A stretch of 64,000 bases of DNA, from the NCBI RefSeq assembly GCF_032884065.1, contig NC_088863.1, forward strand, positions 66,111,419-66,175,418, written 5' to 3'. Each line of letters opens with the position of its first letter. The first letter of the stretch is position 1. The DNA is from Artemia franciscana. Its lineage: Eukaryota > Arthropoda > Branchiopoda > Anostraca > Artemiidae. Made by a program: the position numbers and the translations under genes. The notes beneath the pieces are model-generated. The model saw only the letters and a list, made by a program, of their open reading frames with translations, ran no database searches and was not told the origin of the DNA. This document shows positions 32,995 through 44,814 of the stretch, in pieces.

Positions 32995-35710
32995 CTCTTC
33001 AAAGCCTCCCTCTTTATACCCTTTCAGGAAGTTCCTATTCCCTTTAAATCTTTCTTTATGACATCCTCCTACAGCAACCATGGACAACATGATTTCCTGT
33101 TTATCCTTAGATGGTTGACCAAAAAGGACAATCTTTGCCAATCTGTCATTCCTCATCCATAGAACGTGCCCTAGCCATCTCAACATTTCTCTCACTGTAG
33201 CCCTAGAAAGCGGGATTGAACCACACTTTATGTTGAGCCTTTTATTTCAAATATGGTCAGTCAGCTGGGTACCGAGAATAATCCATAGGCAATTTCTCTG
33301 GAAAACATCTAGCACCGCTTATCAGAGCGCCCATGCTTCTGAGCAATAATTGACCACTGCCATCATTGTAGCTTCCAATATTCTAATCTTAGTTTTTAGA
33401 CTTATCTTCCTATTATTCTAAACTTCTTTTTTAACGCGAAAAACACCATGAGCCTTGGTTATCGTACTTTTAACATCTTCATTCCTCCCACCGTCTTTAC
33501 TAATAATGCTACCAAAGTAAGTTAAGCTGTCCGTTCGATTCATCTTTTCGTTACCCTACGTCACCTTTTCATCTTCACTTATTCCTAACCTTAGTGACTT
33601 AGTCTTCCTAACATTCATTTTCAAACCTATTCTAGCACCCTGAAATTGCAAAACCTTTAGTTCATTCATTTTCCTCACACTTTCATATAGGATGCTTAAA
33701 TCATCAGCGTAATCTAAGTCCTGGAGAGCTTTTCCTCCCTATTTGATTCTGTGATCTCCCATAGCATTTACTGTGCTTTTTAAGACAAAATCCCTCAAAA
33801 TAATCCAAATAAAGGGAGATAGAACACAACCCTACTTGACTCCTGATTTAACATTAAACTAGCTGCTAATCTCATTTCCTACCCTAACCGCAGCAGTGTT
33901 ATTCTTGTACATAGCACTACTCACTTTAGTGTACTTGTCAGGTATACCATACAAGGGTAAAACCTTTGCTAAAGCTCTTCTATTAACAGAATCAACTGGT
34001 TGCTCATAATCTATAAAACTGAGGTGTTTGATAACTCAAGGATTCCTCAATTATTAGCCTAAGAGTGAAAACTTGGTCGACTCATCCTCTACCTTACCGC
34101 ACTGTTCTTCTCTTAAAACTTTGTCCACAACTTCTCTCAGTCTCAAAAGTTTAATAACATTAAATAATTTGGCATCTACAGAGACCAGACTATTGCCTCG
34201 ATAATTCCCACACTCACTCTTATCGCCTTGCTTATACAGTGGCTTAATTAAGGTTTTCTAATATCGTAAGGTACTTCCCACTACTCAATAATCATACTAA
34301 TAATCTTAAGTAACTTATTTCTAACCTCAGAACTACCATATTTAAGAAACTCATTTACCACACTATATGCACCTGGAGCCTTACTATTTTTCAATCCTTT
34401 TAGTACTGTCGCTAATTCTTCCTCACAAAACAAATCTTCCTTCACATCCAAGGTATCACAAACTTCTTCATTTTCCTCTATAGCTTTTCCTGCAACTTTA
34501 TTTCGCTTTAGCACATTCTCAAAATGTTCCTCCCATCTTTCTTTAACTCTTTCCTTATCACTAATTGTGGCCCCATTCCTATCTTTAACTTGGACGCGTC
34601 CAGATTGACAACTTCGACTCAGTGTATTAATATGTCAGTATAATAATTTACTATTATGGTGTCTAGATGCATCTTCAAGATCTTCGGCAACTTTATCCGT
34701 AGCCTCCACTTCACACCTGCTTAGTTCATATTTTAATGCTTTCTCCACTTTATTTACATTCTTTCTGTTTTCATATGACTTATCACTCAGATAGTTCTTG
34801 TACAAACCCCTTCTCCTGTCTATTAAACATAAAGCTTTTTCACTAAATTGTGTTCCAAAAATCACACCATCCATCATCCAAATTGTCAAATTTTAAACTT
34901 TCCAGTCTAGGATTCAACTGTTCCTGGAAAGTTGCTTTCCGATTCTCTCGTACTGGATTCTGCTAACATTATAATTTCCCGGGAGATACATACCAAATTT
35001 CAACTTTAAATTAACCCTAGACACTACCAGATGGTGATTTTTACTTGTAACAGCAATAACAGTATTCCTGATGTACCCTGACATTTTGTATGGATCCTGC
35101 CAGTCTCTGGTATAGAATAACATAATTAAAAAGGTTTTCTGCCATTTTATGACTAAATAATATACTGGTTATAACTAGATTGTTATGTCTGCAAAATTGA
35201 AACAGTTTGTAGCCACTGCTGTTTTCTTTTCCTATAGCAAATTTACCTAGGCTAGGATACCATCTATCTCTACTTCTACCGACCTGGGCGTTAAAATCTA
35301 ATAAAAACACTATACTTCTACCTGGGTCTATTTACTCCTCTAACTGTAAGTAAAATTCATCTGAGTCACTAGTATTTCCGTCAGTCGGTTCAACAGGGGC
35401 ATATACTATTATAATTGGATACTCTGAACCTTTTAGTCATAAAATAAGCGATTAGTATTATATTATCAATACCTTCCCATTCTAAACAAGACACAACAGC
35501 TTTCTTATTCATCATGAGCCATCATGATCCTTCCTGCCTGAGTAAAAAACTCTATTCCAACTAATTTCTTGCTTCCTACCCAAGGGATGTGAGCTTCTGA
35601 AACTACTAACAAGTCCAGTTTGAATCGTCTGAATTCGTCGCTCAAGTTGTCGACACGATAGTTATTTGGCTTTGTGCCATCCTGGCTCCATCTTGGTCAA
35701 AACATGGTTT
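32995..35710 (-). pseudogene. RTE-like non-LTR retrotransposon, decayed full-length frame
   Basis: Minus strand from 35710. An AP-type endonuclease comes first: NLSDEFRRFKLDLLVVSEAH, then LLDFNAQVGRSRDRWYPSLG and KENSSGYKLFQFCRHNNLVI. A linker follows with RRRGLYKNYLSDKSYENRKN and KALKYELSRCEVEATDKVAE. The RT then begins ELATVLKGLKNSKAPGAYSV with NEFLKYG. Motif A reads LSFIDYEQPVDSVNRRALAK (about 33970-34022). The YADD box reads LDYADDL (about 33695-33715). The end is LRWLGHVLWMRND and VLFGQPS. The frame is cut by many stops and shifts, so it is dead. The order APE-RT and the short 3' tail fit RTE/BovB-type elements, often mislabelled craniofacial development protein 2-like in gene sets. Its last codons (GCVGLRPLGAAINC, minus) lie beyond the inserted LINE fragments, at about 32348-32434 and, in the duplicate, 31426-31512. 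Confidence 0.88.
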
Positions 35711-35833
35711 TCAGCACTCGGTACCATTAGCAAATTTTTTATCTCGGCATGGGGGATGATCTCTGAAGTTCCTAGTTGATAAGACAACATAGACCAAATA
35801 CGACCACCTTTTTTACTATAAGCAAAGAGTAAC

Positions 35834-35990
35834 AAGTATTATCATATGAAAGTAAAGAGCAACATTAAATTCTAAAACGAGCAGAATTTATTGCATGTTT
35901 AATTTATTGCGTATATATTTCGTAAATATGGGATAAATTCCTCCTGTTTTGGAGTTTAATGTTGCTCTTTACTTTCACGTGATAATACTT
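35834..35990. repeat. Short palindromic element
   Basis: aagtattatcatatgaaagt at the left pairs with actttcacgtgataatactt at the right. The arms continue as aaagagcaacattaaa against tttaatgttgctcttt, about 45 bp each. The core words (gaaagtaaagagcaacatta) are shared with the palindromic family at 49.7 and 60.3 kb, but this is a shorter variant. Confidence 0.85.
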
Positions 35991-36219
35991 TCTCCGAGGC
36001 TGCTAAACTCTACAGGTGTGGAGAATTTTCCATGGGAGAGGGGAGGTTTCGGGGGATATTTACCGCAGGGTATATTTCCCGCAGGAGAGAACTTTTAGAG
36101 GGGAGTATGCCAGCCCCCAAACTCTATAGAGGTCTCTGGTGATATCAATAAAGTCTAGGTGGAACTGTATGCCTTGGTGGTAGACTGATGATTCCGGCCA
36201 AGTAAAGTAGAAGCATCAA
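35991..36219. other. No gene recognised
   Basis: G-rich stretch near 36010-36120 with gggag/ccgcagg words. Nothing supported. Confidence 0.4.
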
Positions 36220-37020
36220 ACTAAATCAGGTTATTGGGAACAATAAGTTTACTCTCACACCGAAGGCCCTTTTTGCACCAGACGGTACAAACCTGCCATT
36301 CATGGACAAATCTAAATAAACACCTACTTAACAGGGTGGTAATCGCAGAATGTTCATACGCTGAGTTCTTTTGCAAATTTATGTTTGGTAGAAAGACAGA
36401 TATCTCAAACCACACGAAAACAAGGGCGCTCACACTACAGCCATAGATGATGCCAATAGTTTGATTTTCGTCAAGCTTCAACATGGCTCGAATTACTTGA
36501 CAAATGCTCTGTGACAGCCCTGTAGATACGTTCGAAAGGTACAATCATTTTTCTGCATATCGCAGGTGATGAAAAATCTGTGCAAGATAGATGTCAAGCA
36601 ACCCATGTGTTTTATTTATATCACTTGTGGGTTTCTCGTAAGCAGCTGGAACAGAGCATGAATCTTTTGTATGACAGGATCCATAACAATTGAAAATATA
36701 CTACGGTGAATATTTTTCCAGTCCATGTAAAAGTGGGTCTGGGGCTGACAGGGTTGTGAAGAAGGATCAGACTGAATGGATGGACAAAAAAGAGACGTAG
36801 ATAATGTAAGGGTGTCTGACAATTGGAGATCAGCAACAGCATGAACAGGTAATACTAGAAGATTTGTTGAACAAGCTACGCCATCAATGTTTGTTACATT
36901 GCTTGTGTGATGTTTCTAAGTGTGTTCAAGATTTTCAGCAGAACCCTTAGCCGGATCGTCAAAAATGCCAGACAAAATAAAAGATGATGATGTTTCAAAC
37001 AAATTGTAGTTGAATCCCTG
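36220..37020 (-). other. Coding-like segments of unknown identity
   Basis: Minus-strand sequence after a plausible acceptor (gtattattaccag, ending at 37018) reads GFNYNLFETSSSFILSGIFD with DPAKGSAENLEHT and a stop. The same frame continues NVTNIDGVACSTNLLVLPVH, FYMDWKNIHRSIFSIVMDPV and IQKIHALFQLLTRNPQ just before a GTGATA. Further on, other frames give MIVPFERIYRAVTEHLSS and DLSMNGRFVPSGAKRAFGVR. Composition looks more protein-like than neighbouring DNA, but frame changes and stops mean either small exons or a decayed gene or transposon. I do not recognise a family. Confidence 0.3.
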
Positions 37021-39879
37021 GTAATAATACAGCACTTATCGAACTAGCGAATCTTAGAGAGACAAGACGCTAGTTTCTCACATGCCAACTTAAACTGAAA
37101 TTCTAACTGTTCATTGCGGTAAGCTGTCGGGAAACACGATTGACAATAACACACTCTTTTACTTGAATAAATGAAAAATAAAAGAAAAAATGACAAGAAT
37201 GAAAAATACTAAACGGAACGAACTTTAACGGAACTAGAACGAAACAGAGTGAAAATTTAGTGATTTGGAGATTAGAAGCCGGTCTCACAACACTTTTCCT
37301 GGTAAAAGTTATTTTCTACCATCCGCAATTCCGCAGATCCATAAGCAGATGATAACATTTCCCTCCTATTCGCGTATTTGAATAAAGATAAAAGAAAAAT
37401 AAGATTTTTAAATTACATTTAAAATGAGGGTTTGATGGAATTGTCCCCATAAAGATGTAATTTCAGGTGAGAAGGAAATAAGAACTTTTTGGCTAAAAGT
37501 GAATTTTCTAAGATTTTATGCCACGCATGGGGCTCAAAATAAAATAAAGTTAAAAAATTAGAATTCTTTAGAAAGAAATCTAAATGAAAATCATCTCGAA
37601 AGAAAATTAAACACCCTTTTTGATGGAGAATATCCAGTGTTCACGCATAAAGCCAGTTTTAGTATATAAATAATAATTGGAGTTGGAAAAAAGATGTGGA
37701 GGCTGGTGGCTAGGGGGATTTGGAGGCAAAAAAATTTATAGTAATTGAAGTAAACATTTTTTGCTTAGGAAATCATTTTTATTATTGGTAATTATTAGTA
37801 ATAATTATTCGTACTAAGCGTTAAGCCTCATTCTTACAAAGAGGGATTATATTAATTTATTAAACCTGCATGGTTAGGGAGTCTATACCGTCAGGATATG
37901 TTTAAGCAATGATAGATAAGACTCTTAGATAGACTCAAGGTACATTTATTGCACCTGACACGTAGCCAAGTAACACAGGTGGGTTAACTAGACATAGGTG
38001 ATGTGCTGGCGATTGATAGAGTCCCATTGTCTATAAGCTGGCATTATATACCAGCCTATTGGCGATGTACTCGGAAATTATAGAACTTCCAGAATTTTCG
38101 GGTTGGAAGGGACACATTTTTATAAATCTATCGTTTGTCCACAATGCATTACTACTAATGTGAAATTTAGTTTTTGCCAGAAGAAACATCACCGAAGCGT
38201 GTTTATTTTTTCTTAACCAAGAGCAATCAAATCGAATCAACGGTCCTAGAAGATCAGGAGAGGGTTTATCCAAACAGAAGTAAAAAGCTCTTGCGTCTTT
38301 TTTAGGTAATCAGAGATTTTACCTCTGAAGAATTGCTTTCCCGGCAGTTTCGGGATGCCAAACTATGATTTTGCCAAAACTGTACTTAAATGTAGTTTAA
38401 TGTAGCGTTTAATGTAGCGTTATCTTATGATACACGTCTATGCTAACCTATGTCTATTCTATGCTTGCGTGGCCTCTCAGGAACAAATGGACCACGGTGC
38501 AGTGTTGCATATTCTACAACTAAGAAGTTCCAAACATATTTTTTTTTATACTTTTTATATGAATAACGTCTCAGAATTTTTCATGGATAGCATGAAGATC
38601 CACTTTTTGGCATAATACTCAATTATATTCACTAAACATACGCAATCACTAAACATGATTTCATTAAAAATCAATTGCATCAGCTATTATGAAAAAGAGG
38701 TTGTGGATAATTTTGAAGTGGGGGGTGAGATGGGGATCGGGAGTGGTGGAGAGTGAGGAAAGGTAGTTGATAATCCTAAAAGGGTGCATTTCAACAGTGG
38801 CTTTGTTTGGGGGGGGGCAGCTGGCCCCCCAAAAATTCCAAAAAAAACTATGATAAGTAACTATAAAACAGTAGCTCGTTTTAAGATTCAAATATGCTCT
38901 TTACTTCGACCATATATTTTTTTTTAATCCCAGATTTTTTTTAAATTAAAAAACCACAAAAAATAGCTGTCTATTGCGCTTCCCCATTTAATATATATGC
39001 AAATATATTGCCATTGAAGGCTTATCATCAATGAAATAAGTCATCTGCTTCTTGTACAAGCTCAGCGTAACATCAACCAGGGAGAATTTGGCTCTTGTTT
39101 GTAGGTCTAGTGCTTAAAATACATTATAGTGAGAAATAACTTGGACCGTTTTCAATACCTGAATTAGACTATGGTATGTGAGTTTTGCGTTTTAAGCTAA
39201 ATTAAGGAATTATTTTATGCCTAGTTTAGACTGTCCCATAGGGCAGCGCCGAAGGAATTCAGAATAGGTCTAAGAACCTAAAATCTCGAATATTGAATGG
39301 TATAACGCTTTTGTTGCTATTGAAACTAGTTCCAGTTGTACCAATCACAGGGAGGGAGGAGTATTTGCCTCCTGGATTTCCCACCATCGCTTGATTTCGA
39401 AAATAAAATTTTATTCGGTATTTTCATAGCAAAAAAGAAAAAAGAACCTTAATTTTTTGTATATAAGTATAGGATTGAGGCTGCTGAGAAGGAAATATGT
39501 TAAAGAACTATTCTTAGACCTACTTCATAATGTGTAGAATAATTGTAGTTAACAGACTTTGACCGCAACTGCACTATAGTTTACACACCACCCCCCACCA
39601 TATTATGCAAACATACAACCCAAGTCATTTGTTTCCCGTGTGTTTTACCATGTGTCACTCTTGTTTCAACTCGTGAAATTAAATAAAAAGATATTTAAGA
39701 TATTAAATATCATTATTAAATTTTTAAAAAGCAAGTTTTTTCTAAGAAAAGTACACGTTGTGAGTGTCATATGGCACTTTATGATTGCCTTCACAACTCA
39801 GTATTAGGTAATAAATATTGTTTTGAAGTTCCTGATTTGTCCCGGTAACATAAGTACCAGTAAAATTAGGTCGGGGTAG
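37021..39879. other. No gene recognised
   Basis: AT-rich. Low-complexity G/C runs at about 38700-38830. Short open frames at 38031-38273 and 38427-38615 lack motifs. 38190-38280 (gaagcgtgtttattttttct, ggtcctagaagatcaggaga) is a worn piece of the dispersed family of 48.7 and 61.5 kb. Confidence 0.45.
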
Positions 39880-40200
39880 AACAGACAGTGCAAGGATTTT
39901 TCAAAAATAGTGTTTCATCCTGTTATTGATGTTCTATCTAAATTAAAAGTAGGCTTGTAAGTTTTGTGTGTGAATACGATAAGCTCGATTTTAAACGCTA
40001 CATCTCTGAGTTACTTTGTTTTTACGGAGTTGAGGATATAAAAAACAAAATCATTCTAGAAAGATCATATGTTTTTACTAAAAACGCTTGAAATATGTTG
40101 TTCCTCGTATATTTGATCTATTTAAACTATACTTCACTATTCCTATGAATTATGCGTCCTATGAAAGATCTTTTTCTTCGCTTCGATGGTTGAAGACAGG
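39880..40200 (+). pseudogene. hAT transposase relic, C-terminal part
   Basis: Around 39900-39955 the sequence reads VFHPVIDVLSKLK. Then 40105-40200 reads IFDLFKLYFTIPMNYASYER followed by SFSSLRWLKTG. The pattern L...L.(T)IP.....ER.FS.L..LKT is the hAT C-terminal dimerisation domain. Stops lie between the two parts, and the sequence after LKTG departs from the family, where (Y)LRSTM would be expected. Relic. Confidence 0.65.
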
Positions 40201-40750
40201 GTTGCCAACTGCCGATATAAAAAAAGAGTGCAAAACAAGTCCAAAGAAAGTGCAAGTCGTTGAAAAAGAGTGCAAGTTAAAAAATTTGCAATCCCTTTCA
40301 CTGTTCTGACCACTCATACGCCATTTACAAATAATTATCAATTATTCTATGGTCAATAAACATGTTACATTTTAATTTTTGAAAATGTAAATAAAATAAA
40401 GTTAGGAGGACTCCCTACTTAAAATAACCTCTCTAAATAATGGGTTAGATAATCATTTTCAGATTCAGATTCATTTATTCAAAAATTTATATTCATCAAA
40501 ATCTTCAACTTGCCCAATTTTTTTAATTTTTCATTAATGTTTTTAGCCTAAAAGGTAGTGCTCTGCTTGAAATTTGTAGGCGGTTATTTTGATCCTTCGG
40601 ATCATTAGCTGAGCTATAGTTGACTTCATCAAATATTTAAATAAATTTTTGTCTCCATTTTATCCAAATGTTATGAAAGGATAATAAGAGGTCCAAGTAT
40701 CTAGTCACAAACGATAGCTGACTTCACTGTAGCCAAGTACTATACACGAG

Positions 40751-40754
<4 letters not shown>

Positions 40755-40819
<65 letters not shown>
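40755..40819. repeat. Poly-A tract (65 nt)
   Basis: Longest homopolymer in the window, followed by gagaaaaagg. Confidence 0.95.
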
Positions 40820-40827
<8 letters not shown>

Positions 40828-41319
40828 GGTGACTAAAATAAGTTTATGTCCAATTTTTTATGAAATGAGTAGTTTTTTGGGACATTCCAAGAAATTGGAT
40901 AGCTGTTTGTTTGGCGAATATACTGCTTTGCTTTGAGTACATTTAGTTTGAGTATATAATGAATATGAATATATGCGAATGAGACAAGAGTTGTGCGAAA
41001 GGGGTATTTCAGATCAGACGAATCACAGAAAAAGGTCTTGCTGGGTTGTTTGTCCCAACCACACAGAAGTTCAAATTTAAATTTTCTATTATATAAAAAC
41101 CACATCCATAGCTTGCAAAAAAATTCCATGATACATGTGACTTAACATTTTATTTTGATGCATTTGCAGTATCCATGGAGGAGAAATTGGAGCCGATCAA
41201 TAACTACAAATAATTTCATAAACAGTAATTTAAAGTTAATAAACCTAATTTTGTATTATATTTTCAAAGAATAGCTCCCAGTGCACAAACAACAATAAGT
41301 CACAATTTACTCCCAGCTC

Positions 41320-41352
41320 TTTTTACACCTACAAGGATTGTAGGTGTAAAAA
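41320..41352. repeat. Perfect 15-bp hairpin
   Basis: TTTTTACACCTACAA, loop gga, TTGTAGGTGTAAAAA. A perfect 15-pair stem with a three-base loop. Not followed by a recognisable element. Confidence 0.9.
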
Positions 41353-43049
41353 ACTATATTTTTTTTAAACTACAATCACATACTACCTCAAAGGATTAAA
41401 AAAACAACATGGGAGAATACGAAGATCTAAGGAAGACAACTCCTCATGTGTGCAAATATGTGGATATACAGGTAGAAGTTCAACCTTAAATTTGAATCTT
41501 ACGCAAAAATTGACGTTGGAGCGGTCCAAAATTTCAAAGAGAGCACAAATTGAAAAAAAAAAAAAAAAAAAAACACACACAGACGACAATCATCCTATGA
41601 AATTCTTGCGATTATAAAAGAAGGACGGGCATTAAAATACTGTGCTCCCACACTATGTGTATGATTGCTTATAACTATCAGTAGTAATGTTTCTTTAAGG
41701 AAGCAGAAACAAAACAGATTGATTATCTTCAAAAATAGCACACAAAATTCCTTGTAGGTTACAACTCATATAGATACATTAATAATTAAAACTAACAATC
41801 AAACGAGTTACAAAATATGTAAGAACTGGAATATCTTGATCTCTTGTAAGCATAGTGTTTAAATAATAAATTGTAGAATCGTAAGTTCCATAGCACCCAA
41901 TAAAACAATAAAGGTTAAAATACAACTGACACACGATGGACAACATACAAGTCCAAGAAAAAGGAATGCTAAAACAATAACATATTTGTTAACGCTCTCT
42001 TCCTAGGTAAAAAAAAAAAAAAAATTATTTTTTTTATAGTAGATGCATCCGGGAATAAATTCTTCCTGTTGACTAGTAGGAAGGCCATTCTTATGCAAAT
42101 GAATGTTAAATTTGGATTCGGGATGCAAAACTCACTATAGATTTAAGTTTACCCCCCCCCCAATTTGCATATATATTCTTAATTGGTATATAGAGGTGGG
42201 GTGAAGTGAATTCGCGGCAAAAGTGACTATTATTTCCGGATAAAGCATAAGAAAAGGCGTCAAGTGGTATGTCCACTTTATTCATAGGTCCATAATAGGA
42301 ACTGCTCAATATTTTTTCGTTTTTGTTACTTTTCCATCGCCTTACTGCATCTTGAATGCTCACTTTTCCAGTTCCAAGAAGAATGGTTGTGCCAAAGAGC
42401 TTTTAACTTCCTTCCGTAAAACTTGACGTCGAATCTACCATGTTTGAAATTGTTATTTATACTTTGATCTACTTCTTCGTAATTGGTTGAAAATAGCAGA
42501 AAAATTGTGTAATATTTTGAATCTAACCTATTAGTGTCTTCAGTAAATGGTACCTTTTTTTTAGTAGTGCTCGAATATAATTCTTGCCCCTCCACCCAAT
42601 AAAAATACTGGCGCTACGCCCGTGCATTTCAATGCCATAATTGTCCATCTCCCACATGAGCCTTCAAGCAAATATAAACATCTTTAATAGCTAAGGCCCG
42701 TGTTTCAGTGCATCTGCTAAGTGTTTTAGTAACACAAGTGGCTTAAGAACTAGAAACACAAAATCTCTCCAGATTCTAGCGTACCAGGGGTGGTTTTAGT
42801 GGGAGGGGGGACTTTCCTCGGGAGTATAAATTTCTTGGACGCAAAAATGCCGGTTATGATCATTTTTGAAATGTTATTTTATTAAAATAAAGCAGAGGGC
42901 TCATTTGGCAGCAAGTATAAGCAAATTGAGTCTGAAATTTTCATCTTTCCTTTACCTTCATCGTTATTCCTCGAAAAGATAAGTGAGTAGACAGAATTTA
43001 ATCTATCTTAATGTTGTTAGAATTAATTGTAACGAGTGGAGATGAAGGG

Positions 43050-43315
43050 ATCTTCGCAAATGTAAGAGTTGCCTATCAAATATAATTAGCGATTGCTTTG
43101 TCGGTCGTTTTATTTGTCGGTATTCCATTGATGAACGGTCGTTTAGTAAACTTAGATTAATATTAACGTACCTCAGATCAACTATGGACCAGTTGCGACT
43201 AAACGATATACTGTTAATGAGCATAGAACGCGAATAATTAGAAGCAATCATTTGGGACGAGTTAATTAATAATTTTCCTGAGGCTAAAGCAAGAGAAGCC
43301 AGTTTTAACTGAATA
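43050..43315 (+). pseudogene. hAT transposase relic, dimerisation domain
   Basis: Reads NVRVAYQI, stop, LAIALSVV, then after a frameshift SIDERSFSKLRLILTYLRST continuing MDQLRLNDILLMSIERE, stop, and LEAIIWDELINNFPEAKARE. This is a clear hAT C-terminal dimerisation domain (consensus ..I..T.PV..A..ERSFS.LK.IK.YLRSTM...RL..L..LSIE). Two stops and one shift make it a relic. It is more complete than the copy at 39.9-40.2 kb and differs in sequence, so it is a separate insertion. Confidence 0.8.
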
Positions 43316-44256
43316 GAAAATGTTGCTAATAAATGGAACTTCTGTTAATAAATGAAGATTTTGTAAAAACTTGCCCAGCAAATTTTTTGGGAGAAGGATA
43401 TAAGGGAGGGGGTTCAATCAAGATTTTGCCCATACCACTTAGATCAAGCTTTGTTTTGGAGCTTCGAATTTATGTCCCACTTGTTGTGACGAAAAAAACA
43501 AGCCAAACAAAAAGACAAATAAAAGAGGGAGAAACGTCAATACGCTCTATTCAAAAAAAGTCCTTTTCCTTGACACTCAAGATGGGCATTGTAATTCCAC
43601 TATTTGGTTAATGGGTATAGATAATCTAATGGCTTAGTCTTCGATCTTTCGTGTAGTCTCGAAGAGCTGCTGGTTTCGTAATTTTTAGAAATCAGTTTCG
43701 TATTAAACTATTACCATTAATAGCAATCGAAACAATTGTTACCATACCTAAATCAGCTTCAAATGGCGAGTCTTCCTCGCTGGACATTTTATACGCGTTC
43801 TTAAACTGACAGTTATTACAGAGATATAAAAAAGATTATAAAAAAGATTATAAGAGATTATAAGAGATTATTAAGAGATTATAAAAAAGTAGAGCTCAAA
43901 AAATCACCCACACAAAAAGTAGCTCACACAGAAAAATTTTAGACTAGACGATTGGGTGTCATCTATTAAAAAAAAAATATCACTTTAATATAGCGGGAGG
44001 AGTGATGGGATTGGGCAATGGCATATGGCAATGGGAGTTGGTTTGGATATTTTAATGTAAATCTGAACCAACCCTGTTTGTAGAAGTTAGGTATTTAGGA
44101 TCGAAACACACTGATAAATCCTTGACATTATCTATTTTCTATTTTATATTCTATTATTCTATTATTCTATATTCTATTATTCTATTATTCTATATTCTAT
44201 TATTTTCTATTCTATAAAAAGGAAATACGCTTGTTTTTAACAAGATTACAGCTATA
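43316..44256. other. No gene recognised; simple repeats
   Basis: A lysine-rich open frame at 43333-43611 has no motif. 43715-43805 is a diverged partner of 28585-28690. 43822-43893 is a (aaaaagattata)n-type tandem repeat. Confidence 0.5.
44131..44215. repeat. (TATTC)n-type microsatellite
   Basis: Runs of tattctattattctatattct. Similar to the 3' tail of the CR1/Jockey-like fragments at 32060 and 32975, so it may be the expanded tail of a lost LINE. Confidence 0.85.
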
Positions 44257-44694
44257 GCATTTTTGGGTAAAATTCTAGTCAATTGACTTCTTGCTATCTC
44301 AGAAAGGGTTTAGGTTAGAAAAAAGAAACTTTCAGGGATAGGTCTGCAGGCTAAAGTATCCTTCTCTTCTCCCTTTAGAGGGCCCAGAAATTTGCCTAAA
44401 TGACAGGTCTATACCTATTGAAATTTTGACAAAACCCCATTTGACCTTAATTTTCAGTTACCAGATGCTTTTTCTCTTCCTTTAGTTCTGAAAATACAAT
44501 TCCTGTTATTTGAGTAGAATTTTGAGCCATATCAATGTTTTTTTTTTTAAATTTAGGAAATGTATTTGCATATCTTTAAAACCTTATAAAACGGAATTGA
44601 GCAAAGTTATAAAGCTGAAAACAATTTTGCGGTACTTCAATCTATCTATATAAAAATAAGTTGTCTGTGTGTGTGTGTGTGTGTGGGTGTCGAG

Positions 44695-44795
44695 TGACGT
44701 CATGTTTGTGTGTCGACTGACGTCATGTTTGTCGACTGACGTCATTATAAGGATTGAGCTGTATGCATCATGAAGTTGTTTGTCGACTGACGTCA
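44695..44795. promoter_or_regulatory. Four TGACGTCA palindromes (CRE consensus)
   Basis: Perfect TGACGTCA at 44695-44702, 44718-44725, 44737-44744 and 44788-44795, the last three within gtcgactgacgtcatgttt. TGACGTCA is the full cAMP-response element bound by CREB/ATF factors. Whether they act here is not known; the repeats may simply be part of the Helitron's tandem structure. Confidence 0.7.
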
Positions 44796-44814
44796 TGTTT
44801 GTCAACTGATGAAA

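Larger units (their letters stand above)
31288..33117. repeat. Tandem segmental duplication, ~920-bp unit x2
   Basis: 31288-32212 and 32213-33117 are collinear at high identity, starting atatcgcaaggccagccgaa and ending tagatggttgaccaaaaa. Each unit contains the RTE 3' UTR, the end of the RTE reading frame (minus), an inserted fragment of another non-LTR element (plus) and more RTE frame. The join at 32212/32213 drops from RTE coding sequence back to the unit start, while unit 2 runs on into the rest of the RTE element. Confidence 0.9.
40201..43049. other. No gene recognised; homopolymers and hairpin
   Basis: 40210-40290 contains three gagtgcaa(g/a) words. Long A runs at 40755-40819 and 41552-41571. 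Two overlapping minus-strand frames at 42106-42595 have no motif I can place. 42785-42930 (caggggtggttttag ... attttattaaaataaag) resembles the MITE at 59482-59681. Confidence 0.45.

Noticed and set aside
40105..43315. One hAT gene split by a 3-kb insertion (LKTG ... LRSTM)
   Set aside because: The 43-kb fragment contains its own ERSFSKLR...YLRSTM segment, overlapping what the 40-kb fragment encodes, so they are two insertions.
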